This document shows, piece after piece, positions 33,456-40,910 of a stretch of DNA of 64,000 nt; position 1 is the stretch's first letter; every line of letters begins with the position of its first letter. The stretch lies in contig NZ_JAGGOI010000048.1 in the NCBI RefSeq assembly GCF_018614585.1, forward strand, positions 18,722-82,721. Reading direction: 5' to 3'. Source of the DNA: Streptomyces sp. ISL-1 (GTDB lineage Bacteria > Actinomycetota > Actinomycetes > Streptomycetales > Streptomycetaceae). The notes below the pieces were generated by a model. That model did not search any database. It was not told the DNA's origin and was given only the letters and a program-made list of their open reading frames with translations. The translations under genes and the position numbers were made by a program.

Positions 33456-34553
33456 CTAGACCGTGCCGGGGTCCTGGACCGTGCCCCGCTCCCGCAGCGC
33501 CGCGTATCCCGGCCGGATCACCTCGTCGATGAGGCGGCGGCGCTCCGGCAGCGGCAGGAACGCCGACTCGACCGCGGCGACCGTGAACTCCTCGAAGACC
33601 TCGGTGCCGTAGCCGAAAGCGTCCACCATGTGCTGGAACTCCTGGCTCATGGTGGTGCCGGAGACCAGGCGGTTGTCCGTGTTGAGCGTGATACGGAAAC
33701 CGAGGCGGCGCAGCAGGTCGATGGGGTGCGTGGCGTAGTCCTTCGCCGCGCCCGTCTGGAGGTTGGACGTCGGGCAGACCTCCAGGGCGATGCCGTTGTC
33801 GCGTATGTACGCGGCCAGGTGGCCCAGGTCCGCCGTGCCGTCGTCGTGCACCGTGATGTCGTCGGTGATGCGAACGCCGTGCCCGATCCGCTCGGCGCCG
33901 CAGATCTGCACCGCCTCGTGGATCGACTCGGCGCCGACGGCCTCGCCCGCGTGGATCGTGAAGTGGCAGTTGTGCCGCTTCAGATGCTGGAAGGCGGCCA
34001 GATGGCGGGCCGGCGGGTTGCCGATCTCACCGCCCGCGATGTCGAAGCCGGCGACCCCGCGCTCGCGGTGGGCTACCGTCAACTCGGCTATTTCCAAGGA
34101 GCGTTCGGTGTGGCGCATACCGGTGAGCAGGGCGCGGACCGTGATCCGGCCGCCGGTGCGGCGCTCGCCCTCGCGCAGGCCCGCGTTGACCGCGTCGACG
34201 ACCTCGTCGAGGGTCAGGCCGCGCTCCAGGTGTTGCTCGGGGGCGTATCGCACCTCCGCGTAGACGACCCCGTCCGCCGCCAGGTCCTCGGCGCACTCCG
34301 CCGCGATGCGCTCCAGCGCCTCGGGGGTCTGCATCACCGCGCAGGTGTGGGCGAAGGTCTCCAGGTAGCGCTCCAGCGAGCCGGAGTCCGCGGCGTCGCG
34401 GAACCAGGTGGCGAGCGCGGCCGGGTCCTCGGTGGGCAGCTCGCGGTAGCCGCACTCCCGTGCCAGTTCGATGATCGTGGCGGGGCGCAGGCCGCCGTCG
34501 AGGTGGTCGTGGAGGACGGCCTTGGGCGCGCGGAGGATGTCAGACAAGTGCAT
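33456..34553 (-). CDS. add: Adenosine deaminase
   Basis: A 365-residue zinc enzyme that deaminates adenosine to inosine. LHDHLDGGLRP (zinc ligands HxH), HAGEAVG (zinc His and catalytic Glu), RIGHG (proton-shuttle His) and LNTDNRLVSGTTMSQEF (zinc Asp) are present. The second histidine follows an Asp rather than the more frequent H-x-H-x-T/D-G run, as in the actinobacterial group beginning HLSDILRAPKAVLHDHLDG. ATG 34553 gives that N-terminus; GTG 34586 would add eleven residues. It converges with the S66 gene with only 3 bases between. Confidence 0.93.
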   Translation of the reverse strand: MHLSDILRAPKAVLHDHLDGGLRPATIIELARECGYRELPTEDPAALATWFRDAADSGSLERYLETFAHTCAVMQTPEALERIAAECAEDLAADGVVYAEVRYAPEQHLERGLTLDEVVDAVNAGLREGERRTGGRITVRALLTGMRHTERSLEIAELTVAHRERGVAGFDIAGGEIGNPPARHLAAFQHLKRHNCHFTIHAGEAVGAESIHEAVQICGAERIGHGVRITDDITVHDDGTADLGHLAAYIRDNGIALEVCPTSNLQTGAAKDYATHPIDLLRRLGFRITLNTDNRLVSGTTMSQEFQHMVDAFGYGTEVFEEFTVAAVESAFLPLPERRRLIDEVIRPGYAALRERGTVQDPGTV

Positions 34554-34619
34554 GCACCGGGAGTGTACGCCACGTCTGAGGGACACGCCGTGACGGCGGT
34601 CTCCTCTCCGGCGCCGCGG

Positions 34620-35366
34620 TCAGTTCGACTGGAGTACGGGCATGGCGGGCGCACCGGTAGGCAGCATGTGCTTCGCCGCCAGGATCGGGATGTCACCGAC
34701 CCGGACCACCTGCGTGACCAGCACCGCAGGGGTGTCGGGCGCCCGGCCCAGCTGCTCGCCGCGCCGCTGCCCGAGGAGGGTCGCGGTCACCCCGCTGTGA
34801 CCGGTCAGCGCGACCCCGCGGGAGGCCGCGGCCAGCACCGCGAGCATGGAGGTGGCCGGAGCGGGCGTGGTCCGCAGCGCCTCGGCGAACGCCGGATGCT
34901 CCCGCTCCAGGACCTCTTCGGCGGCCGCCCACTCCTGGCTGAGCGCCGCCGCCGTGCCGTCCCCCGTCAGCAGCGACTCCCAGAAACGCAGCTCCGCCCT
35001 GGCCGGCGCGAGCAGATGCTGGGTGGTGAAGTCGGTGGGCTCCTCCACCGCGCGCAGCAGTGGCCGCACCCGGAGCGGCGAGCCGGTGGACAGCAGCTCC
35101 TCCAGGGGCTGGATGTACTCGTAACCCCGCCGCAGCGGGCGGTCGTTGACCGTCCGCCCGACTCCTCGGCGGACCGAGAGCAGTCCGTCCTCCTGGAGCA
35201 GCAGCAGCGCCTCGCGCAGGGCGGGCCTGCTGACCCCGAGCTCGGTCGCGAGCCGGGGCTCCGACGGCAGTGTGGAGCCCGGGGGATAGGTGCCCTCGTG
35301 GATGGCGTCGGCGATGCGCTCGTACAGAACGACGACTGGCCTCCGCTGTTGCCCGCTGACTGCCAT
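34620..35366 (-). CDS. GntR-family transcriptional regulator (HutC/UTRA subgroup)
   Basis: A 248-residue regulator. The N-terminal winged helix reads LYERIADAIHEGTYPPGSTL then PSEPRLATELGVSRPALREA. The C-terminal region has the UTRA-like effector domain (LGRAPDTPAVLVTQVVRVGD, IPILAAKHMLPTG). AGGAGG with 7-base spacing sets ATG 35366. Two CTTGT-type dyads flank its promoter region. The gene it would have controlled divergently appears to have been replaced by transposon debris, so its present target is unknown. Confidence 0.9.
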   Translation of the reverse strand: MAVSGQQRRPVVVLYERIADAIHEGTYPPGSTLPSEPRLATELGVSRPALREALLLLQEDGLLSVRRGVGRTVNDRPLRRGYEYIQPLEELLSTGSPLRVRPLLRAVEEPTDFTTQHLLAPARAELRFWESLLTGDGTAAALSQEWAAAEEVLEREHPAFAEALRTTPAPATSMLAVLAAASRGVALTGHSGVTATLLGQRRGEQLGRAPDTPAVLVTQVVRVGDIPILAAKHMLPTGAPAMPVLQSN

Positions 35367-35383
35367 TGGCCCTCCTCGGCTCA

Positions 35384-35538
35384 CTTGTCAGCAAGCTATG
35401 CGAGCCCGAGCGGTGGGGCAAACGCCCGCTGGATCCGGGATGAGCTGCGATTTGTCGGCCATCGGGAATTCGCGGTGAGCAGGGCGAGTCCTCTATGCGC
35501 GTAGAGTTCACCAGGTAGGAGGCTACTTGTCTGACAAG
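35384..35538. promoter_or_regulatory. Two CTTGT dyads in the GntR upstream region
   Basis: CTTGTCAGCAAG lies at 35384-35395, next to the GntR ribosome site. CTTGTCTGACAAG lies at 35526-35538 and includes TTGTCTGACAA, which fits the general GntR operator form T-N-G-T-N3-A-C-N-A. The second overlaps a potential TTG start at 35527 behind AGGAGG (35517-35522), probably the remains of the start of a divergent gene. Confidence 0.5.
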
Positions 35539-35604
35539 GCGGTGCTGTCTGGCGGCGGTGACTCCCAAAGATGCGCCCGGCTGTCCTCGCCCACCACTGA
35601 ACCC

Positions 35605-35872
35605 GAGGTCGGGTGGGTGATCCGCACCGTCCAGCTGCCGCGCTACCTCTCGGACGCGCCGCTCCGAAGCCGGGTGACCGCCGCGACCAACAAGTTTGAG
35701 GCGTTCAACGGCTTCTCGGACCGGGTGCGCTTCAGTCAGCGCGGAGTTCACGTCGCTGGTGGCCAACCTGGTGATCTTCCCCAACACCCTGGGCATCGCG
35801 GACGTGGTCCGCCGGCTCCAGGCCGAGGGCTGGATCATTGACCCGCTGGACCTCGCCCGGATCTCCAGCGGG
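35605..35872 (+). pseudogene. Fragment of a Tn3-family transposase (TnpA, C-terminal part)
   Basis: One frame encodes VIRTVQLPRYLSDAPLRSRV then TAATNKFEAFNGFSDRVRF. After about 35735 the next frame continues SLVANLVIFPNTLGIADVVR then RLQAEGWIIDPLDLARIS. Both match the end of the Tn3 DDE transposase (N-K-x-E-A-F; L-V-x-N-L-V-I-F-x-N-T). A deletion and frameshift separate the halves, and the remaining 900 or so residues and both terminal repeats are missing. The upstream frame opens at a TTG (35527) that seems to come from another gene, giving an accidental fusion. Confidence 0.75.
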
Positions 35873-35944
35873 CGCGGGTTGGTCATGCGACGGATGCCGT
35901 GTCGTGTCCCGAGGGTCAGTCCCGTCACCGTTCCAGCGCGCTCA

Positions 35945-36310
35945 TCAGGGACAGGCGCGGCCGGTCTGCAGGGTGGTGACAGCCGCGGTGATGATGGTGT
36001 CGAGCCTGTCCCGGGTATTCGCCAGGTTGCTGATCTGGGTGTCGATGCGGTCCCGCTCCGCCGTCAGCCGGTCGAGCAGCTCGGGCGTCACCTCACCGGT
36101 CACGACGCACGGCAGAAGTTCCACGATCGACCTGCTCGGCAGCCCTGCCCCGTACAGCTGCTGGATCAGCAGTACGCGGTCGACGGCGCTGTCCGGATAG
36201 TGCCGTTGCCCGCTGGGGCTGCGTTCGGAGGCGAGCAGGTGCTGCTCTTCGTAGTACCGCAGCGCTCGCACGCTCACGCCTGTCCTGGTGGCGAGTTCCC
36301 CGATGCGCAT
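35945..36310 (-). CDS. MerR-family transcriptional regulator
   Basis: A 121-residue regulator with the canonical MerR start MRIGELATRTGVSVRALRYY then EEQHLLASERSPSGQRHYPD, followed by a long helix for dimerisation (ELLDRLTAERDRIDTQISNL). The C-terminal effector part is short and has no metal-binding cysteine pair, so it belongs to the drug- or metabolite-responsive group. A TGACGTCAGCGT element lies 40-50 bases upstream, and the same element sits in the spacer of the enoyl-CoA hydratase promoter at 37056, marking the likely regulon. Confidence 0.92.
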   Translation of the reverse strand: MRIGELATRTGVSVRALRYYEEQHLLASERSPSGQRHYPDSAVDRVLLIQQLYGAGLPSRSIVELLPCVVTGEVTPELLDRLTAERDRIDTQISNLANTRDRLDTIITAAVTTLQTGRACP

Positions 36311-36346
36311 CGCGCCTCCCTTGCCTGTCAGGGTCCGACATTCCTA

Positions 36347-36368
36347 CCCCTGACGTCAGCGTAAGGGG
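36347..36368. promoter_or_regulatory. MerR operator-like element upstream of merR
   Basis: A 22-bp element opens with CCCCT and closes with AGGGG around TGACGTCAGCGT. It lies between the MerR start and the SDR remnant. The inner 12 bases recur exactly in the promoter at 37056-37087. Confidence 0.55.
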
Positions 36369-36449
36369 CGGCCCCTTCGATCAAGGCCGGATCCAGCGGA
36401 AGAGGGCAGCGGCACCCGGTCTCGGCGGCAACTGCGGCGTCCTATCCGC

Positions 36450-36815
36450 GTACCGCCGCGTACCTTCCCGTCCCCAACATGGCCGTCTACGCGGCAGCCA
36501 AGGCGTTCGTGCTGAGCTTCACCGAGGCCCTGTGGCAGGAGTCCCGTGGCACCGGGTTGCGCGTGCTCGCACTGTCTCCCGGCGCGACCAGCACCGAGTT
36601 CTTCGACGTCCTCGGCACCAACGCCCGCGGACGGCGGCTCCAAACGCCAGCCCCCTGGGGAGGTCGTGGCGACGGCGCTGCGGGCCCTTGACCGCCGCAC
36701 ACCACCGCCGAGCGTCGTCTCCGGCCGACTCAACCGCGTGATGGCGAGCCTGGGCCGGGGGTTGAGCAGGCGTCGTGCGGTCCTGCTCATGGGATCCATG
36801 ACCGCCGCACACTAG
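36450..36815 (+). pseudogene. Truncated and frameshifted short-chain dehydrogenase/reductase
   Basis: From about 36450 one frame reads TAAYLPVPNMAVYAAAKAFV then LSFTEALWQESRGTGLRVLA and LSPGATSTEFFD: the catalytic Y-x3-K and following SDR elements. Around 36645-36655 the frame shifts and continues GEVVATALRALDRRTPPPSV to a stop at 36813-36815. The NAD-binding N-terminal half (about 140 residues) is missing. Its position divergent from MerR beside the operator-like element suggests it was once a MerR-controlled SDR gene. Confidence 0.78.
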
Positions 36816-36949
36816 GGTCTGGCTCTTCGAGCAGGTAGTTCGGCGTGCTGCCGCGCTCAGCAGGGGGACGCCGCCGTCATGCTGCCCACCAGCACGCCGC
36901 CGGAGCCCCGAAGATCCACCGCACGCACCGCGCCCGTCGCCTCAAAGGG

Positions 36950-36995
36950 AGGCCCGAGGACCGGGACGGGCGCGCCTGTCCCGGTCCTCGGGCCT
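36950..36995. terminator. Very long perfect hairpin, probable terminator
   Basis: AGGCCCGAGGACCGGGAC (36950-36967) pairs perfectly with 36978-36995, an 18-bp stem around a 10-base loop. A second small hairpin (CGAAGC ... GCTTCG) follows at about 37001-37018. It lies after the SDR remnant and before the promoter of the hydratase gene. The rest of 36816-37055 shows no gene. Confidence 0.7.
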
Positions 36996-37055
36996 GCGGA
37001 CGCGAAGCCGTGGCTTCGGCGATGCCGTGATCGGCGTGGCGCGCGTCACACCTTC

Positions 37056-37087
37056 TTGCCTCTGACGTCAGCGTCAGCTTTTAGCGT
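37056..37087 (+). promoter_or_regulatory. MerR-type promoter with 20-bp spacer
   Basis: TTGCCT (37056-37061) and TAGCGT (37082-37087) are 20 bases apart, longer than the usual 17. The spacer begins with CTGACGTCAGCGT, which contains the palindrome TGACGTCA. Over-long spacers with a central dyad are the hallmark of promoters untwisted by MerR activators. Transcription would start about 45 bases before the hydratase ATG. Confidence 0.65.
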
Positions 37088-37136
37088 GATCGATGGAGGG
37101 CCTGCGGGCCGGAGAATCCACCGAGAGAAGGACGAG

Positions 37137-38009
37137 ATGTCGTCGTACGACGAATACACCAGTCTGCGCGTGGCGATCGACGCGGGCGTGGCCCATGTCA
37201 CGCTCGACAACCCGCCGGTCAACATGCTCGACACGGCACTCATCAACGAACTGCACGACTTCGCCGGGGCTGTCCGCGGGGACGAGCAGGTGCGCGTGAT
37301 CGTGGTGCAGAGCGCCGACCCGGACTTCTTCGCCGCCCACGTCGACCTGAGCTTCATGCTCAAGCCGGAGACCTTCGCAGAGCTGGCCAACCCGAACGCT
37401 GTCGCCGGCGGCGACGAGTCGCTCCTCAATCCCATGCAGAAGCTGATGCTGCGCTTCCGCACGCTGCCGCAGGTGACGATCGCCAAGCTCGCCGGGCGCC
37501 TTCGGGGCGGCGGTAACGAGCTGGCGATGGCACTCGACATGCGCTTCGCCGCCAAGGGGCGGACATGGCTCGCCCAGCCCGAGACCCGGATGGGCATCAT
37601 CCCCGGTGGCGGGGGCACCCAGCTGCTGCCCCCGCTGGTGGGGCGCGCCAGGGCTCTGGAAGTGATCCTCGGCGGGAACCTGTTCGACGCGGAGGTGGCC
37701 GAGCGCTACGGCTGGATCAACCGCGCGCTCCCGGCCGAGGAACTCGACGGCTTCGTCGACGCACTCGCCCGGCGCATCGCGGCGCTGCGCCCGGAACAGA
37801 TCGCCGCGGCCAAGGCGGCGGTCGGGGCCGCATCGACCAGCGGCGGGCACCTGCTGGAGGGGCTCGGCGAGGAGAGCAAGGCACTGGGCGGGGTGTACCC
37901 GGCTCCGGACGCGGTGGTCGAGCGCATGCGCGCCGCCGTGGAGGCCGGCGCACAGACCCGCGAAGGCGAACTCGACCTGGAGGCTTCGCTGGACCGCGTT
38001 CCCTGGTAG
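37137..38009 (+). CDS. Enoyl-CoA hydratase/isomerase family protein
   Basis: A 290-residue crotonase-fold enzyme. The oxyanion-hole region GRLRGGGNELAMALDMRFAA and the QPETRMGIIPGGGGTQLLPP segment carry both glutamates used by true hydratases (GGGNE and QPE). The stretch after residue 240 is longer than in FadB-type hydratases. The acyl-CoA substrate is unknown. AAGGA precedes ATG 37137. It is monocistronic, read from the MerR-type promoter, and lies inside the degraded patch although it is intact itself, which suggests it is still selected. Confidence 0.88.
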   Translation: MSSYDEYTSLRVAIDAGVAHVTLDNPPVNMLDTALINELHDFAGAVRGDEQVRVIVVQSADPDFFAAHVDLSFMLKPETFAELANPNAVAGGDESLLNPMQKLMLRFRTLPQVTIAKLAGRLRGGGNELAMALDMRFAAKGRTWLAQPETRMGIIPGGGGTQLLPPLVGRARALEVILGGNLFDAEVAERYGWINRALPAEELDGFVDALARRIAALRPEQIAAAKAAVGAASTSGGHLLEGLGEESKALGGVYPAPDAVVERMRAAVEAGAQTREGELDLEASLDRVPW

Positions 38010-38016
38010 GGCTTTG

Positions 38017-38172
38017 TCAGGTGTTGCCGTAGGGCTGCCATGGGGTGCCCAGGGTGGTCTTCAGCTCGCGGTAGTAGTGCTGGATGCGCCGGCGGAGCTT
38101 GGCGAGCCTGACCAGGTCGCGGGCGGGGATGTCGGCGGGCAGGTTCGAGATCCAGTACTTGACCGGCTCCTC
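38017..38172 (-). pseudogene. IS701-type transposase fragment
   Basis: The minus strand encodes PVKYWISNLPADIPARDLVR then LAKLRRRIQHYYRELKTTLG before a stop at 38017. This matches the conserved W-x-S-N-L-P ... L-x-x-L-A-K-x-R-W-R-I-E-x-x-Y-R-E-L-K block of IS701-like DDE transposases, with the usual Trp and Glu replaced. About 350 residues are missing on the N-terminal side. The remnant abuts an IS110 remnant. Confidence 0.75.
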
Positions 38173-38189
38173 CTGTCCCGGGTGCCAGT

Positions 38190-38382
38190 GGGCCGGCGGT
38201 CGCCGCCCCGGTTGAGGCGGTGCCGGTGGGTACGGCCCGAGCCGGCCGGGACCGGGGCCGCGCGCATAGATGCGCGAAGGATGCCTCCGATCTGAGCCGG
38301 TCAGGGTTGTCGCCCGCCGTGGCCAGGAGCTGGGCGGGGGTCTCATGCCGACGCCATGCAGTACGACCAGTTCGGCACCGCC
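38190..38382 (-). pseudogene. IS110/IS116/IS902-type transposase fragment
   Basis: Read leftward, three frames in turn encode GAELVVLHGVG, then AQLLATAGDNPDRLRSEASF with AHLC, then RAAPVPAGSGRTHRHRLNRG with GDR. Together they restore the C-terminal transposase_20 domain of IS110-family elements. At least two frameshifts separate them and the sequence ends abruptly at the IS701 fragment, so one element probably inserted in or recombined with the other. The stretch 38383-38531 shows nothing further. Confidence 0.72.
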
Positions 38383-38531
38383 CGGAGGCCGGCCATTCGC
38401 GCGGAGGACAGCCGAAGCGTCAGTCAGAGGGGCAGGCTTCCGAGCGGTACGACTACATCCCCACGGTCAGTCAACGGCACACCCGGACCAGCGGCCGGCT
38501 GATCTAGCCGAAACTGCACGGTCGGTCGTAG

Positions 38532-38789
38532 TCAGGTGTCTTCGGGATCCAGCTCGAAGATGAAATAGATGCTCAGGCAGTAGGGCTCGTCCTCGCCATG
38601 GAGGAAGTCCCACGACACGTCTGACAGGCGGATTCGTTGTTCCCGCACCCACTCATGGGCTTTCTTGAAGGCTTCCGCGGCAGTTGTGGCGAGGAACAGC
38701 TTCCTGGCCATGGGATGCACGCCAGTCTCAGCGTCCGAGTCGTCGAAACCCTCCGGAACGTCCAGGCAGAAGTTGGGATCGAGCTCCAT
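38532..38789 (-). CDS. Small hypothetical acidic protein
   Basis: An 85-residue protein beginning MELDPNFCLDVPEGFDDSDA, with a helical middle (AAEAFKKAHEWVREQRIRLS) and an acidic, aromatic C-terminus (SIYFIFELDPEDT). No family is recognised. The small acidic composition beside mobile-element debris would fit an immunity or antirestriction protein, but nothing else supports that. ATG 38789 follows an AAAGGG at suboptimal distance; an in-frame start at 38876 lacks a better site. Confidence 0.55.
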   Translation of the reverse strand: MELDPNFCLDVPEGFDDSDAETGVHPMARKLFLATTAAEAFKKAHEWVREQRIRLSDVSWDFLHGEDEPYCLSIYFIFELDPEDT

Positions 38790-39212
38790 GGAGTGCGCCC
38801 TTTCCAGCCGATTCAGCCAGTACGAATTGACAGAGGTTGCCCTCTGAGCATGACGCCGGGTAAGACCGCCACACACCCGGAAGGGTTGCTTCTGCCGACC
38901 CTGCGGCGAGGTGACTCAGCCGATGAAACGGCCCCGCGATGATCCGAACGACACTGCCTGGCTAGCCGCAAGCGCCCGCCGGACGGACTGGTTCGGGCCG
39001 CACCGCGAGCCTTCGGGGCGAGCCGGCACAGGCATCCGCGCAGATCAACTGGCAACCGGCCACCGGCGGAGCGCACGCGCTCAGCCGGCTACCGGCGGAC
39101 CGCACTCGCAGAGCACCGCCCCTCCATCAGTGGCGGACACTGCCCCGGCCCGCGCTCGGGGGCCTGCGAGTGCGTTCCTTCGCGGCTGCACGGCAAGCGA
39201 GTCCTCAACCCG
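38790..39212. other. Gene-free stretch with an imperfect 29-bp tandem repeat
   Basis: No convincing gene lies in these 423 bases; open frames on both strands have the amino acid composition of chance high-GC translation. One imperfect tandem duplication is visible with a 29-base period: CCGGCCACCGGCGGAGCGCA (from 39056) and CCGGCTACCGGCGGACCGCA (from 39085). The stretch ends at the hxlR stop codon. Confidence 0.6.
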
Positions 39213-39593
39213 TCAGGCGTCGAAGCGGTGGCGGGAGGCCTCGATGCTTCCGAGGTACTGGTGTGTCCAGTCGCACAGTCCGTCGATCGTCACCCGCAGG
39301 GCCTGGCCCGGCTCGGTGAGGGCGTACTCGACCCGCGGCGGCACGACGGGGTGCACCGTCCGCTCGACCAGACCGTTGCGCTCCAGCATGCGCAGGTTCT
39401 GGGTGAGCATCTTGTGGCTGACGCCCTCGATCTCGTCCCGCAACTCGCTGAAGCGCAGGGTGCGTTCACCGAGAGCCTCGATGATCAGGAGCGCCCACTT
39501 GTTGGCGACGTCCGAGAAGATCTCCCGCGCCAGAGAGTCCGCACGCCTCAGGTCCGCATCCTCGGGCGAGCCGCTGAACTGCTTGGTCACCAT
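39213..39593 (-). CDS. HxlR-family transcriptional regulator
   Basis: A 126-residue winged-helix regulator: DVANKWALLIIEALGERTLR then FSELRDEIEGVSHKMLTQNL (recognition helix) and RMLERNGLVERTVHPVVPPR with VEYALTEPGQAL. This is the full length of the family. No cysteine suitable for aldehyde or redox sensing is present, unlike HxlR/HypR proteins with an N-terminal Cys. It is divergent from a RidA gene over a 109-base gap that contains a dyad, a usual arrangement for local control. Confidence 0.92.
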   Translation of the reverse strand: MVTKQFSGSPEDADLRRADSLAREIFSDVANKWALLIIEALGERTLRFSELRDEIEGVSHKMLTQNLRMLERNGLVERTVHPVVPPRVEYALTEPGQALRVTIDGLCDWTHQYLGSIEASRHRFDA

Positions 39594-39648
39594 CAGGTTC
39601 CCCAGTCACTGAAAAGTGCGTTCTTCCATGTCAGCGGCCACTCTCCTA

Positions 39649-39665
39649 CGGTTCCTGAGTAACCG
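39649..39665. promoter_or_regulatory. Dyad in the hxlR-ridA divergent promoter
   Basis: CGGTT-CCTGAGT-AACCG has perfect 5-bp arms. A second small dyad, CACT-GAAA-AGTG (39607-39618), lies nearer hxlR. Either could be the HxlR operator. Confidence 0.45.
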
Positions 39666-39702
39666 CAAGAGAGCGGCTCTCATAGCAATGGAGGCAGACA
39701 GC

Positions 39703-40110
39703 ATGGCCATCACCCTGGTGAACCCCAACGGATTGCCGGAAATCGACGCCTACCGGCAGGTGTCGATCGCGACCGGGTCGAAGCTGGTCTTCATCGCCGG
39801 GCAGGTCGCCTGGGACGTCGACGGTGTCACGGTCGGCGAAGGCGACCTCGCCGCTCAGGTCGAGCAGTGCTACGTCAACATCGGCACCGCCCTGGCCGCG
39901 GCAGGCGCCTCCTTCGACGACGTGGCGAAACTGACCGTCTACGTCGTCGACTGGACCCCCGACAAGATGCCCCTGCTCATGGAGGGGCTCGGTCGGGCGG
40001 CCGCGAAGCTGGGGGTCACCGCGACACCCCCTGCCTCGCTGCTGGGCGTAGCGGCACTGGACGTACCCGACCATCTGGTCGAGGTCGAAGCCACCGCCGT
40101 CATCGACTGA
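39703..40110 (+). CDS. RidA-family protein
   Basis: A 135-residue member of the YjgF/RidA fold: KLVFIAGQVAWDVDGVTVGE, QVEQCYVNIGTALAAAGASF and KLTVYVVDWTPDKMPLLMEG. The late segment ASLLGVAALDVPDHLVEVEA has no arginine at the catalytic position of classic RidA, as in the other copy at 22582. ATG 39703 has GGAGG (39690-39694) at good distance; the ATG at 39688 does not. Likely regulated by the divergent HxlR. Confidence 0.88.
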   Translation: MAITLVNPNGLPEIDAYRQVSIATGSKLVFIAGQVAWDVDGVTVGEGDLAAQVEQCYVNIGTALAAAGASFDDVAKLTVYVVDWTPDKMPLLMEGLGRAAAKLGVTATPPASLLGVAALDVPDHLVEVEATAVID

Positions 40111-40256
40111 GCAGGCGCTCTTCGCCCCGGGACTGTCCGACCCCGGCGTCCGCCGCGGTGCGGGTGCCGGGCACGACGGGCCTGAGATCTGAGGCCGACG
40201 GCCGGGCTGTCAGTACCGGCTGGGACACTCCCACTTTGGACACCACACCCGAGCAG

Positions 40257-40733
40257 ATGAGCTCCCGGACAGCGGCCGGATGGACCGTCACGCTCGCGGG
40301 CCTCGGAGCAGTCGCCGGCTTCGTCTGGGACGGGCCGTTCCTCGCCGTCGCCTGCGCCCTTTCCCTGGGAGGCGGCGCTGCCCTGGGCACGGTCCTGTCC
40401 CGCCGTCGAATGATCGCAACCATTCGGGAAGGACAGGGGAAGGCCGCCGGGCTCGGGTACGCCGACGGAATCTCGGACATGGTGGTGCTGGAGATATCCG
40501 CGTACAGGACCTCCGTCTTTCCGCTGTCCGGCCCCGAAGCGGTAGACCCCGCCGAGCGCAGGGCGCGCCGTAAGGCCGCCTACCGGCTCACGGCCGCCGA
40601 CGGGCTTCCCCACCACATTCGCGAGGCCGCGGCCGCAGCTCTCGAAGCGATCGACGACGCGCGTGACCGCGACACCCAGTCCGCCATCGAGGACCTCATG
40701 AAGGCCGTCCAGGAGCAGCGCCGCGGCATGTGA
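40257..40733 (+). CDS. Hypothetical protein with N-terminal membrane hairpin
   Basis: A 158-residue protein. Residues about 7-45 form two short hydrophobic helices (VTLAGLGAVAGFVW and LAVACALSLGGGAALGTVL) ending at an SRRR stop-transfer. The remaining 110 residues are soluble, charged and helical (AERRARRKAAYRLTAADG, AAAALEAIDDARDRDTQSAI). It is probably a membrane-anchored cytoplasmic helical protein. No family is recognised. The start is uncertain: ATG 40257 has only a weak purine run before it, and TTG 40236 is possible. Confidence 0.6.
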   Translation: MSSRTAAGWTVTLAGLGAVAGFVWDGPFLAVACALSLGGGAALGTVLSRRRMIATIREGQGKAAGLGYADGISDMVVLEISAYRTSVFPLSGPEAVDPAERRARRKAAYRLTAADGLPHHIREAAAAALEAIDDARDRDTQSAIEDLMKAVQEQRRGM

Positions 40734-40910
40734 CCGCAGCTACCGCCGGCCCTCTTCGTGGCCTGCACCCGAAGGTTCCCGAGGACCATCCCTCGCTGTG
40801 CCGTCCGACGATGTCCACGCCGCCTTTGGTGTCCAGCTCCAGCGCGGTATCCCTCACCCGTACGGCCCGCTACCGCACTCATAGGGCCAGAAACCGTTCA
40901 TCCTGGTCCC

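Noticed and set aside
38911..39212. Plus-strand open frame through the gene-free stretch
   Set aside because: No ribosome site, chance-like composition, and it continues antisense through the hxlR gene.
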